DNA of 64,000 nt from Sphingomonas sp. PP-CE-3G-477 (GTDB lineage: Bacteria; Pseudomonadota; Alphaproteobacteria; Sphingomonadales; Sphingomonadaceae): contig NZ_QAOF01000001.1 in NCBI RefSeq assembly GCF_003050745.1, positions 1,054,001 to 1,118,000 on the forward strand, in the 5' to 3' direction. The position numbers were made by a program, and so were the translations under genes. This document shows positions 40,005 through 48,361 of this stretch, in pieces (positions within the stretch are counted from its first letter, which is position 1; each line of letters begins with the position of its first letter). The notes under the pieces are model-generated. The model saw only the letters and a program-made list of their open reading frames with translations. It did no database searches and was not told where the DNA came from.

Positions 40005-41402
40005 TCACAACAGACGCCCTCCGTGCCCCACGACCGAGGGATTGTTGCCGACGAACAGCAGGTAGGTAAGGTTGACCGTGGCCTCGGCGACCAGCGCCAT
40101 ACCGACCGACGCACCGACCACGGCGCCGGCCATATAGCCCCACCCGAATGCGGCAAACCCCGCATCCCATTGCAGCAGCGTCGCGACGCCGCTGCCGATC
40201 GCGAAGGCGGTCCAGGTCAACAGGATCCGCCCGAACAGGTCGTAATAAGCGAGCACGACCGTCGTCGCGATCACCACGAGGTGGAAGACGGTGCCGAGCG
40301 AGGTCTGGCGGAACGCGAAGATCGCCCGCGCGTCCGCGCCGATCAATTCGAACAGCGGTACCGCGAATACCCAGGCGAGCGCGGCGACGAGCGCCTGCAC
40401 CAGCAGCATGATCCGCAGCCCGTCGAACATCGTCCGCGCGAGTTCGCTGCGCGCCTCCTCGATCCGTTGCAGCGTCGACGTGCCGGTACACCGTACGATC
40501 ATGTCTCCGAACGCGCGATCGAACCGAGTCTCGGTGACGATCAGCAACAGCGTCAGGCCCGGCACCATCGTCAGCAGGCCGAGAAAGCTGCCCTGGTCGT
40601 TGATCGGATTGAGCCGCAACAGGCCGAGCGCGCGGATGCTGTCGGGGCCGGCCCACAACAGCCATTTGTCGATCCAGATCGCGGCGACCCCGGCGATGCC
40701 CGCCGCCGCGACGATCCACGCCAACCGCGGCGTCATCGCATCCCGCGTCGGCAGGACGGGCGGGGCGGAGAAATGCCGGCGGATTACTGTAACGATCGCG
40801 GCCAGCGTCAGCCCGATACCGCCGGCGATGACCGCGAGCACGGTAACGACGTCAGGCCTCGGCAACATCGTCAGCAGCAACGTCGCAAAGCCGATGCCGA
40901 GCAGATAGGCGAGGGGGATCGCGCGGTAACGGCGCAGGGCCGTAAGCAGGGGGGCCGCGATCCAGACCTGCGTCAGCCACGCGAGGATCAGCGTCGCGAG
41001 TGCCGCCTCACCAAACGGAAGCCCGCCGAGTGTCCCGAACACCACTGCGCCAATGGCCAGCGCGATCGCGCCACCGATGGCAAGCGCAACCAGCATGATT
41101 CCCGATACGCCGCCAGCATCGCGTGCGAAGATTCGATCCGCGACCATCCGCGTCGCGAGAATACCGACCGGTGCCGCGGCGAGCGCAGAGAGGCTGAACG
41201 CATAGACCAGGATCGTCTGCACCGTCCGCGCGCCATCGGCGCCGAGATGCGCGCCTGACCAGTGGTTGAGCATCGCCATCGCGACCGCGGTGATGAGCCA
41301 CGGTCCGGCGCTGATCACCGCACCGAATGCGGCGGCGCCGACGATCCCGCCGACGCCGCCCTCACGCGCGGTTTTCGCTAATTGGAAGCCTATGCCCGCC
41401 AT
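40005..41402 (-). CDS. pelG: PelG-like polysaccharide transporter of the inner membrane
   Basis: A 465-residue protein with about 12 transmembrane segments. Its N-terminus (MAGIGFQL, then GPWLITAVAM) is the PelG signature, and the fold belongs to the MOP flippase superfamily. PelG forms the inner-membrane channel with PelD, PelE and PelF. It begins 24 bp after the RTX-deacetylase gene on the same strand and runs into pelA with a short overlap. Confidence 0.92.
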   Translation of the reverse strand: MAGIGFQLAKTAREGGVGGIVGAAAFGAVISAGPWLITAVAMAMLNHWSGAHLGADGARTVQTILVYAFSLSALAAAPVGILATRMVADRIFARDAGGVSGIMLVALAIGGAIALAIGAVVFGTLGGLPFGEAALATLILAWLTQVWIAAPLLTALRRYRAIPLAYLLGIGFATLLLTMLPRPDVVTVLAVIAGGIGLTLAAIVTVIRRHFSAPPVLPTRDAMTPRLAWIVAAAGIAGVAAIWIDKWLLWAGPDSIRALGLLRLNPINDQGSFLGLLTMVPGLTLLLIVTETRFDRAFGDMIVRCTGTSTLQRIEEARSELARTMFDGLRIMLLVQALVAALAWVFAVPLFELIGADARAIFAFRQTSLGTVFHLVVIATTVVLAYYDLFGRILLTWTAFAIGSGVATLLQWDAGFAAFGWGYMAGAVVGASVGMALVAEATVNLTYLLFVGNNPSVVGHGGRLL

Positions 41403-41426
41403 AACACTGCCGGCCTATGCCGCGGA

Positions 41427-44400
41427 CTACATGAAGAAATCGTTCGCAGTCAGCACATGGTGGCCGGTCAGCGCGATCGAGAAGTCGGCGGCCGAACCGC
41501 TGTCGGTATTGCCCTCGACGACGGTGAATTCCTTGCCGCCGATCATCTGGTAGCTGTAGCGCAACTGGCCCGGCGCGGTGAACCGGGCGGACGTGCCGAT
41601 AAAGCTGAACGCCTGGTCGCCGCGCGCGAACAGCGACGTGTTCGCGTCGATCATTGACAGGTCGATCTTGTCCTGCCCGACGGTGAAGTCGGTGATGACG
41701 TCGCGCGACGATGACGTCAGGCTGTCGCCCTTCACCTCGAAGCGGAAGATGTCCGCGCCTCCGCCGCCGGTCATCGTGTCCATGTCGTCGCCACCGATCA
41801 GGATGTCGTTGCCTTCGCCACCGTTGAGGATGTCGCGACCGTCGCCACCGATCAACGTATCGTTGCCCGCACCGCCGTTGAGCGTGTCGTGGCCCATGCC
41901 GCCGATCAGGCGATCGTTGCCGCCCAGCCCGTTGAGCACGTCGTTGCCCCAGCTGCCATCGAGCACGTCTTGTTCGCCGGTGCCGTTGATCGTGTCGGCG
42001 AAGATCGTGCCCGTCTTGGTGATGCCGACCACGTCGGTGACGCCGATCGTCAGCGTCTGCGTGTCGATCGCGCCACGCGCGTCGGTCGCAACCACGGTCA
42101 CGCCGTAGATATTGTCGCGGTTGGCATCGGTCGGCGCCTCGAAATCGGGCGCGGTCACGAACTTCAGCACGCCCGTGGTCGCGTCGATCGAGAAGTTGGC
42201 GCCGTCACCGCCTGCGCCAATCGAATATTTGATCGAATCGCCCCAGACGATGTTCGCGTCGGTCGCGGTGATCGTCGTCAGCGCGGTGCCGTTCTCGGCG
42301 ATCGACAGTGCCCCCGTGGCACCGCCGCCGAACGAGGTCAGCACCGGATCGACATTGGCCTGATGGCCGATCCTGACGTCGTGCACGCCGATCGCGCCGA
42401 GATCGATCGTCAGGATCTCGCCGATCTGGCTCGCGATCGTGCCCCCGCTCAGCGTCGTCCAGTCAGTCCCGGGCGCCTTGAGGTCGACGGTCACCTTGCC
42501 CTCGCCCTCGACGGTGAACGCGAGGTCGCGGCCGTCGCCGCTCAGCGTCGTCAGCGTCGCACGCATCGGCAGCGCGGTGATGTGCGTCACGTCGTCCGCG
42601 ACCGCGCCCATCGTGATCGCAAAGGTGCCGCCGGCCTTCGGCAGGAACACCGTGTCCGCGTCATAGGCGTACCAGTTGGTGACATTCTTGATGACCTGGC
42701 CGTTGCTCTGGCCGTCGACGTCGAGTGAGAAAGTGCCGGTGGTCGCGCCGACCGTCGCGGTGATCGTGTTGCCGACGACGGTCGAGGTGATCGTCGTGTT
42801 CTGGAACGCGCTGACCCGGCCTGCCAGATCGGCGAGCGTCACGAACTCGACGCCAGCCGCCGCTGCCTGTGCGACGAAGGTCGTGAACATCTGCTTGGTG
42901 TACAGGCTGGTCGCGCCGTCGGCGGCCCACATGGTCGGGCCGTAGTCATGCCAAGGCCACACCACGACGGGTGCATCTGCACCAGCGGTCAGCGCGCCGA
43001 ATTCCTTCGCCCAGATCGCGCTGGCCTCGGCGACGGTTTTCTTCTGGAACTCGATCAGCGAGAAGTCGAACGACGTGTTCGGCGCCAGATACACCTTGTC
43101 GTCCGCGGCGTTCTGCGGCGTCATGTAGCCGATCGCGTTGGGATAGCCCGCACCGACGCCCGAATAGCCGCCGCTGAGATACGTCACGTATTTCAGGATT
43201 TCCTGGCTCGTCGCGATCTGCTCGGGCGCGCCCGGCACCGCGGCCCCGCCGACGGTCACGGTCTTGCCCAGATAGGCGCTCAGCTGCTTTTCCAGCTCGG
43301 TCCGCGACTGGCCGAACTCGAACGCGATCTGCGCATCGGTCAGCAGGTTCGTGTCCATCGGATGCGTATAGCTGTGCGTGCCGATCTCGTTGCCCGCATC
43401 GAGCAGCGCCTTGTAGATCGGCAGCGACACCGCCCAGTCGGTCGCCTGGCCGTTCGCCGGATCGTTGCCGATGTTGACGTAATAGCTGCCGACGAAATTG
43501 TAGTTCGTCTTCCACTCGGTCAAGATTGGCAACAGCTTGTCGTAGATGCCGGGCGCGGTGCCGGCCGGATTGACCTCGTCGATCTGCTTGCTCTGGTCCA
43601 TATCGACGCGCGACGCTAACAACCCCGACTGACGGGTCATCTGCAACCCGACCGACAGGCCGTCACCGTGTACCGAGTAATCGATCGCCTTCTGCAGCAA
43701 ATTGTCGTCGGCCATCACCGCTTCGCTCGAGAACAGCACGTTGCGGCCCCCGGTCTGCGTCGCGATCGCCGCCGAATAGGTCTGGCCGTTGACCGTCTCG
43801 GTCGCGATCGTCGTGCCCGTGCCGCTGACGCTGGTGAACGCGTTCCAGCCGACGCCGGTATATTGGCGGATGACCTGTCCGTCGCTGTAGCCGTCGAGCA
43901 CGAGGTGCGACGCATCGCTCGCCTTCACCGTCACGTCGGCGGGGAATCCACCGGTCACGCGCGTGGCGTCGAACAACAGCTTCATCCGCGAATAGGAATC
44001 GCCCGCGAGCGCGGTGTTGTCCGCGCCGTTGGTCATGAACTCGCCTGCCGCGACCAGGCCGATGCCGAACTGCTTGGTCGCCTGCTCCAGCGTCTGCGCG
44101 ATCAGGTCCGCCTTGCTTGCCTCGACGTTGCGGAACGACGGGAAGACGATCGTGTCGTACTTGGCGAGTGTCGCCAGGCTGGTCAGGTCGCCTTCGGTCA
44201 GGATGTCGAACGGCACGCCGGCCTGCATCGCCTGGGACTGCGCGGACATGAACAGCTGCGAATAGGCGGTCTTGCTGAAATAGGCGTTGGCGGTCGAATC
44301 GGACCAGACGATCGCGATCCGGTGCGACGCGTCGGCGACGATGCCGGTATCGTTGAAGACGGTGAAGGCGGGGTTCGAATAATTGCCCGGCAGGAACGCG

Positions 44401-44825
44401 GTGTCGTTGACGTCGTAGATCGTGTCGATCGCCTGCGGGTTGCCGATCGCCGCCTTGGGCACCTTGAACTCGACGGTGGTGCGATCGGCGGACCACGCCG
44501 CCTGCAAGCCGCTGGCCACGAGCGTCTGCCCGGCAGCCCCACTGTAGAGCGATACCGTGCCGTCCGCGGCGAAGTTCACATTATACTCGGCGCCACCGGC
44601 AAAGCCGAACACCTGGTATCCGGTCTTGGCGTTACGATCCGTGTTGAGCCACGCGGTGGTGTTCGCGCCGATCGCGGTGGGGGCGGTGATCGCGAAGGCG
44701 AAATCGGCGCCGTCGCTGCGCGCGTAGATCGCGTAACCTGCGCCGAGGCCGCGCTCGATCCGGTCTGCGACGGTCCAGTCGTTCAGATTGCCATCGAGGA
44801 TCACCGGTGTTGCGTTCGCCATCAT
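41427..44825 (-). CDS. RTX-fused PelA-type polysaccharide deacetylase, predicted T1SS substrate
   Basis: A 1132-residue mosaic without an N-terminal signal peptide. In order: CBM9-like beta-sandwich (about 5-155), Rossmann-like domain as in mid-PelA (165-395), polysaccharide deacetylase domain (about 400-680), beta-sandwich (685-820), cadherin-like domain (825-935), about seven RTX nonapeptides (about 948-1028, such as GGAGNDTLI) and a C-terminal tail ending NDFFM. D408 (SRVDMD), the HxxxH pair H484/H488 (HSYTH) and H626 (PWHDYG) fit a deacetylase metal site. RTX repeats and the tail mark type I secretion. GGGGA precedes the start; an ATG pair begins the gene. It is first in the pel operon. 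Confidence 0.85.
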   Translation of the reverse strand: MMANATPVILDGNLNDWTVADRIERGLGAGYAIYARSDGADFAFAITAPTAIGANTTAWLNTDRNAKTGYQVFGFAGGAEYNVNFAADGTVSLYSGAAGQTLVASGLQAAWSADRTTVEFKVPKAAIGNPQAIDTIYDVNDTAFLPGNYSNPAFTVFNDTGIVADASHRIAIVWSDSTANAYFSKTAYSQLFMSAQSQAMQAGVPFDILTEGDLTSLATLAKYDTIVFPSFRNVEASKADLIAQTLEQATKQFGIGLVAAGEFMTNGADNTALAGDSYSRMKLLFDATRVTGGFPADVTVKASDASHLVLDGYSDGQVIRQYTGVGWNAFTSVSGTGTTIATETVNGQTYSAAIATQTGGRNVLFSSEAVMADDNLLQKAIDYSVHGDGLSVGLQMTRQSGLLASRVDMDQSKQIDEVNPAGTAPGIYDKLLPILTEWKTNYNFVGSYYVNIGNDPANGQATDWAVSLPIYKALLDAGNEIGTHSYTHPMDTNLLTDAQIAFEFGQSRTELEKQLSAYLGKTVTVGGAAVPGAPEQIATSQEILKYVTYLSGGYSGVGAGYPNAIGYMTPQNAADDKVYLAPNTSFDFSLIEFQKKTVAEASAIWAKEFGALTAGADAPVVVWPWHDYGPTMWAADGATSLYTKQMFTTFVAQAAAAGVEFVTLADLAGRVSAFQNTTITSTVVGNTITATVGATTGTFSLDVDGQSNGQVIKNVTNWYAYDADTVFLPKAGGTFAITMGAVADDVTHITALPMRATLTTLSGDGRDLAFTVEGEGKVTVDLKAPGTDWTTLSGGTIASQIGEILTIDLGAIGVHDVRIGHQANVDPVLTSFGGGATGALSIAENGTALTTITATDANIVWGDSIKYSIGAGGDGANFSIDATTGVLKFVTAPDFEAPTDANRDNIYGVTVVATDARGAIDTQTLTIGVTDVVGITKTGTIFADTINGTGEQDVLDGSWGNDVLNGLGGNDRLIGGMGHDTLNGGAGNDTLIGGDGRDILNGGEGNDILIGGDDMDTMTGGGGADIFRFEVKGDSLTSSSRDVITDFTVGQDKIDLSMIDANTSLFARGDQAFSFIGTSARFTAPGQLRYSYQMIGGKEFTVVEGNTDSGSAADFSIALTGHHVLTANDFFM

Positions 44826-45046
44826 TCGTCCCCGTTTCCGCTACGGGCCTCACCGACGGGCAAGCCAGCCGTCGTGAAGCTCGGCGCGGGCTGTAGCAAA
44901 GGCATGGGGCCATTCGTACCGCTAAGATGCGGTGATCACGCCGAACTTGTATCAACCTGGCACGGGCGATGACGCGTGAGGTTCCGGATATCGAACGGCG
45001 ATCGCCTGAGCTGTTAAGCCGGTCGGGCTCCGGCCGTTACTAGGGC
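44826..45046. promoter_or_regulatory. Divergent region upstream of the pel operon
   Basis: A 221-bp spacer between the RTX-deacetylase gene and a small plus-strand gene. All eight pel-operon genes overlap or lie within 24 bp of each other, so the main promoter should be here. No operator dyad or sigma-54 element with correct spacing was found by eye. Confidence 0.4.
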
Positions 45047-45457
45047 ATGCTGTCGACGATATCTCCGACGAACCTGCTCGCGCGGGTCGCCTCCAATCCG
45101 CTCCAGCGGCCTGCCGCCCGCACGCTTCTGGAGACCGACGGCCAGATAACCCAGGAGCCGGGCTCCGACGCGACGACGGTTGGTGGCGTGATCGGCCAAA
45201 TCCAACCTGCCAGAACCGAAGCATCGACCGACAAGGATATGGCGCAGAGATCTGCTGTAAACGGGAAGAAGACCATCGTCGATCAACGGACGACCGACGC
45301 GGGGCCCGTGCGGATCACCGTCATCGCCTATAGCGACGGATCAACCGAGACGCTTCAAGAGATGAAGAGCATGGATCGTCTGGCGCAGGCGGTCATGCCG
45401 ATCAGGAACGCTGCACCCACGCTGGATAAAGCGATGGTGATCGACAGGCTGGCGTGA
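45047..45457 (+). CDS. Small protein of unknown function
   Basis: A possible 136-residue protein that I do not recognise. It has no signal peptide or transmembrane segment. The composition is ordinary for a soluble protein, with a short motif RITVIAYSDGSTET that resembles an edge of a beta structure, and a polar N-terminal half of low complexity. The ribosome site is weak (AGGG close to the ATG). It is divergent from the pel operon. It could be non-coding, but both its residue composition and the lack of a better frame favour a gene. Confidence 0.5.
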   Translation: MLSTISPTNLLARVASNPLQRPAARTLLETDGQITQEPGSDATTVGGVIGQIQPARTEASTDKDMAQRSAVNGKKTIVDQRTTDAGPVRITVIAYSDGSTETLQEMKSMDRLAQAVMPIRNAAPTLDKAMVIDRLA

Positions 45458-45581
45458 TTGAACTTTGACGTGTCCAAACCGATCGGCGTTCGGCATCCCC
45501 GACTATCACCGACCTGTCGTCCTCGATCAGTTACATGACGGCGGGACGCGTCATTACGAGCCGGAACGACCTTCTGGTCAA

Positions 45582-46031
45582 TCAACCGGAAGATGCGGCG
45601 AAACGCATTCCGTGGTTTAGCGCACATTTGTATTGGAGCGTCGGTCCGATCTGCTGGATGTCCGGCATGCTGAAGATCGTCATCGAGAAGTCTGCCGAAC
45701 CATCGGCGTGGACCTGGTAACGCAGGAATTGCCGGATGGGCTTGCCGTCGCGTCCGATCGTGAAGTGGTCGTCGGCGAAGGCCAGCGTTCCGTCCTCGGT
45801 CTCGCGGTACGCATCGATACGCAGACCTCCGCGTGTCCGTGTCGGCTTGGTTTCCGTCGATGCTGGACTACACAGCCCAAGGTCCATGACGACCGATACG
45901 GTTTGTCCGCTTTCCAGCATGCGTTCGACGGCTTGCAAGCTATCGAGCTTGGCGGTCGCGTTCGCCCCGGACGCAGATGCGCAAATCACCATACCTGAAA
46001 CCATCAGGCGTTTCATCGTCATCATGGTCAT
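45582..46031 (-). CDS. VirK-like exported protein
   Basis: A 149-residue protein with an N-terminal signal peptide (KRLMVSGMVICASASGANA) and a body that matches the VirK family pattern: an amphipathic helix with a VERMLESGQTVSVVMDL segment, a conserved cysteine in LGLCSP, and beta strands including DGTLAFADDHF. Family members are periplasmic and of unknown function. AGGA lies just before the first ATG; the third and fourth codons of the frame are also ATG (46025, 46022), and 46025 has the better spacing. It stands alone between unrelated genes. Confidence 0.65.
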   Translation of the reverse strand: MTMMTMKRLMVSGMVICASASGANATAKLDSLQAVERMLESGQTVSVVMDLGLCSPASTETKPTRTRGGLRIDAYRETEDGTLAFADDHFTIGRDGKPIRQFLRYQVHADGSADFSMTIFSMPDIQQIGPTLQYKCALNHGMRFAASSG

Positions 46032-46309
46032 AATTCCTGTCGAAATGCTGAAAATATGCCTGAATTTCAGACCGGCTTTACCTGCCGCCCGCGAAATCTA
46101 CGGCGGCCTTGCAGGGCAGTTCGTCGCTGAAGATTAACGGGACATGGTGTCCACACGATCTGTGAGCGCCCCTTCCAGATTCCACGGAATGATGGAAAGG
46201 ACGCTTCACTACCGGTCGCGATACTGTAGATCCAACGGCTCTCGAAGGCTGTTCGGTTCAGTAACCGTGACAGCGCACAGTTTGACTTTTCACCAAGCGC
46301 CGGAGACGA

Positions 46310-46771
46310 TCAGCCAGCAGAGTCGAGGGGGAAAATCAGCAAGGTCGACGTCGCCGTTGCACACACCTTGCCATTACGATCGGTCAGCCTGGCCTCGGCA
46401 AACCCGGTACGGCGGCCGATCGACACGATGTTGCCCTCGGCTCGAACGGGACCGCTCGCATCGGTCAGCGGGCGATGATAGGCGACCTTGAGCTCCAGCG
46501 TCGTGTAGCCCTGGTCGGCGGTCAGCGTCGAATGGACCGCGCAGCCGCAAGCCGTGTCGAGCAATGTCGCTGCATAGCCACCGTGCACGGCGCCGATCGG
46601 GTTGTAGACGCTCTGGTCCGGATTGCCCTCGAACACGGCACGGCCTTCTTCGAACTCAGTCAACGTGAAGTTCATGGTCTTGTTGATCGGCGGTGGTATG
46701 TTCGCAGCGATGAGTGCGTGAAGTTGTTCCAGTCCCGACAAGCGAGCTTTGTTGTCTTTGATCATATCCAT
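46310..46771 (-). CDS. PaaI-family hotdog thioesterase (copy 1)
   Basis: A 153-residue single-hotdog-domain protein with the catalytic-helix motif HGGYAATLLDTACG and the strand QGYTTLELKVAYHRP. PaaI proteins hydrolyse acyl- or aryl-CoA thioesters in the cytoplasm as tetramers. AGGAGA upstream of the ATG is a strong ribosome site. It is about half identical by eye to the gene at 47477-47932, and the two enclose a small exported protein. The substrate is unknown. Confidence 0.85.
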   Translation of the reverse strand: MDMIKDNKARLSGLEQLHALIAANIPPPINKTMNFTLTEFEEGRAVFEGNPDQSVYNPIGAVHGGYAATLLDTACGCAVHSTLTADQGYTTLELKVAYHRPLTDASGPVRAEGNIVSIGRRTGFAEARLTDRNGKVCATATSTLLIFPLDSAG

Positions 46772-47120
46772 GAAACATCTCTCCTAAACGCTACCCAAAG
46801 CGAACTATTTGGCAAAACAGAAGGGTTCGAACTCCGATAGAAATGGTCGGTGAGAACTACCTGATTCGCTCGCTAGCAATTTAGGGCCGTGTCGGAATGG
46901 ATAATATAGAAAATCAGTTCACTTTGCCGCTCTATTCTAACCGTCTGCCTGTTCGATCTTTGCTACGAGGCGAGATGGATTTGCTTGTACGTCGGAGGCT
47001 CCCGTCACCGAGAAGGTCGTCGAAATCCGCCGGGATGGCTCGGATTTAGATCTCCGATAACCTTCGCCGATCGGCGAGGGCGCGAACATTTGCCGATGAC
47101 AAATCTCCGCGCCCCTTTGG
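46772..47120. other. Low-GC intergenic region
   Basis: A 349-bp stretch upstream of the first thioesterase gene, noticeably AT-richer than its surroundings, especially at 46800-46960. No frame with a ribosome site or sensible protein was found on either strand. The AT-rich part next to the thioesterase start is its probable promoter; the rest may be remnant sequence. Confidence 0.4.
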
Positions 47121-47444
47121 TCAATTGAGCGCGTAGCATTCGGATGTCGGAACGTTCGCGTCGGTCGCTGGATTGGCGCCTCTCAGAAGGCAGATGCTGT
47201 AGGCCTTCTTCGATTGAACGGTAACGATCGGGCCGGTCGTCCCGACATAGGAACTGACGACCTTGCCGCCCGCGTTCAGGATATCGGTAAGCGACTGCAT
47301 CATCGGGTCGAGCTTGGTCGGGATGCTGAGCGCCTTGGTCGGGGACTTTACCGACTCTTCGAGGGGCCAGCGTGCCTCCTGTGCGAAGAGCGGCGCTGGC
47401 ACGACGACCATGACGAGCGCTGCAAGATTGAGAAAAGTCTTCAT
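47121..47444 (-). CDS. Small exported protein of unknown function
   Basis: A 107-residue protein with a clear signal peptide ending PAPLFAQ (about residue 22). The mature part has two cysteines (ICLLRG and SECYALN at the very end) that could form a disulphide, and a VVSSYVGTTGPIVTVQ beta segment. The internal ATG at 47444 was chosen because AAGGACG lies 9-10 bases upstream and the signal peptide starts there; the longer frame to 47522 overlaps the thioesterase gene. The stop is followed by the long low-GC gap. Function unknown. Confidence 0.65.
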   Translation of the reverse strand: MKTFLNLAALVMVVVPAPLFAQEARWPLEESVKSPTKALSIPTKLDPMMQSLTDILNAGGKVVSSYVGTTGPIVTVQSKKAYSICLLRGANPATDANVPTSECYALN

Positions 47445-47476
47445 GGCATTGCGTCCTTGGCAGGCATCATCGCCTG

Positions 47477-47932
47477 TCATTCGAGGGGAAAAATCAAGAT
47501 GGTCGATGTCGCTGTGGCGCAAAGGCGTCCGTGACGGTCGAACAGGCGGCCGGCGGCAAACGCGGTGGTGCGCCCGATCGAGATGACGCGGCCTTCCGCC
47601 TGAACGGGGCCACTTTCGTACGTCGGCGGTCGGTGGTGCGCTATTTTCAGTTCGAGCGTCGTGTAGCCCTGGCTAGCGTCGAGTTGCGAATGGACCGCAT
47701 AGCCACATGCGCTATCGAGCATCGTGGCTGCGAAGCAACCATGTACCGTGCCGATCCGCGTGTGGACCCGCTGGTCAGGATGGCCTTCGAACACGACCAT
47801 GCCGTCTTCGACTGCGATCAGTGCAAAGCCGAGCGTCCGATTGATCCTGGGCGACGCGTTACCGGACATCATTGCGCGCAAGGTCGCGATGCCAGGCACG
47901 TCCTGTGCAGCGCCGGGGGCAAGCGCCGTCAT
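47477..47932 (-). CDS. PaaI-family hotdog thioesterase (copy 2)
   Basis: A 151-residue hotdog-fold protein with the motif HGCFAATMLDSACG and the strand QGYTTLELKIAHHRP, paralogous to the copy at 46310-46771. The second glycine of the usual HGG is replaced by cysteine here, a change in the active-site loop that may alter specificity. It is transcribed toward the small exported protein, 32 bp downstream. Confidence 0.83.
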   Translation of the reverse strand: MTALAPGAAQDVPGIATLRAMMSGNASPRINRTLGFALIAVEDGMVVFEGHPDQRVHTRIGTVHGCFAATMLDSACGYAVHSQLDASQGYTTLELKIAHHRPPTYESGPVQAEGRVISIGRTTAFAAGRLFDRHGRLCATATSTILIFPLE

Positions 47933-48361
47933 GCTACCCGCTCATACGATTCAGTCGGACTTCGGGGCAGGGCGCGCACTACGCCGAGGCTGGCGACGGA
48001 TAGTATGGACCGAACACGGAGCGCGTGTCGCTGTAACGGCCTGGGTTTCCGACCCGAATCGCGGACTAGCACGAGCATATCCTTCAAACCGTTATTGCGA
48101 TCCATTATCATGGCCGGATCGGTCCTGCAAGCGTGGTACTATACTGGTAATGCTCCGGCGTGCCGCAGGGTCTTTCGCGTTCCAAAGGTAAGCGCTTTTG
48201 CGTTGCCTCCGGTGCCGTGGACGTCGAGCAAACCGGCAAGCAGCTTATGGACGGTGTAGAGCGGCGACGGCGAACCGTTGAGATCGAACCTACCCGATTT
48301 GATCTCTCCTTTCGTGCCTGGTCGCGGCAGGCTGTAAAACCGCCCGGTGCGGTGTTCGCGC
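47933..48361. other. Gap with unexplained coding-like stretch
   Basis: A 429-bp region between the second thioesterase and the 3' end of the MHYT gene. The minus frame at 48139-48459 reads as a plausible protein for about 80 residues (RFDLNGSPSPLYTVHKLLAG) but runs into the 3' end of the MHYT gene and has no ribosome site. A minus frame at 47929-48111 overlaps the thioesterase start by 4 bp but is arginine-rich. Either could be a gene remnant. No RNA gene or repeat was seen. Confidence 0.35.

Noticed and set aside
41727..41990. Tandem DNA repeat or CRISPR-like array
   Set aside because: The periodicity comes from RTX nonapeptide codons within the deacetylase gene, not from an independent repeat.
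47929..48111. 60-codon minus frame overlapping the thioesterase start by 4 bp
   Set aside because: The overlap is tempting but the protein is arginine-rich and has a poorly spaced ribosome site.
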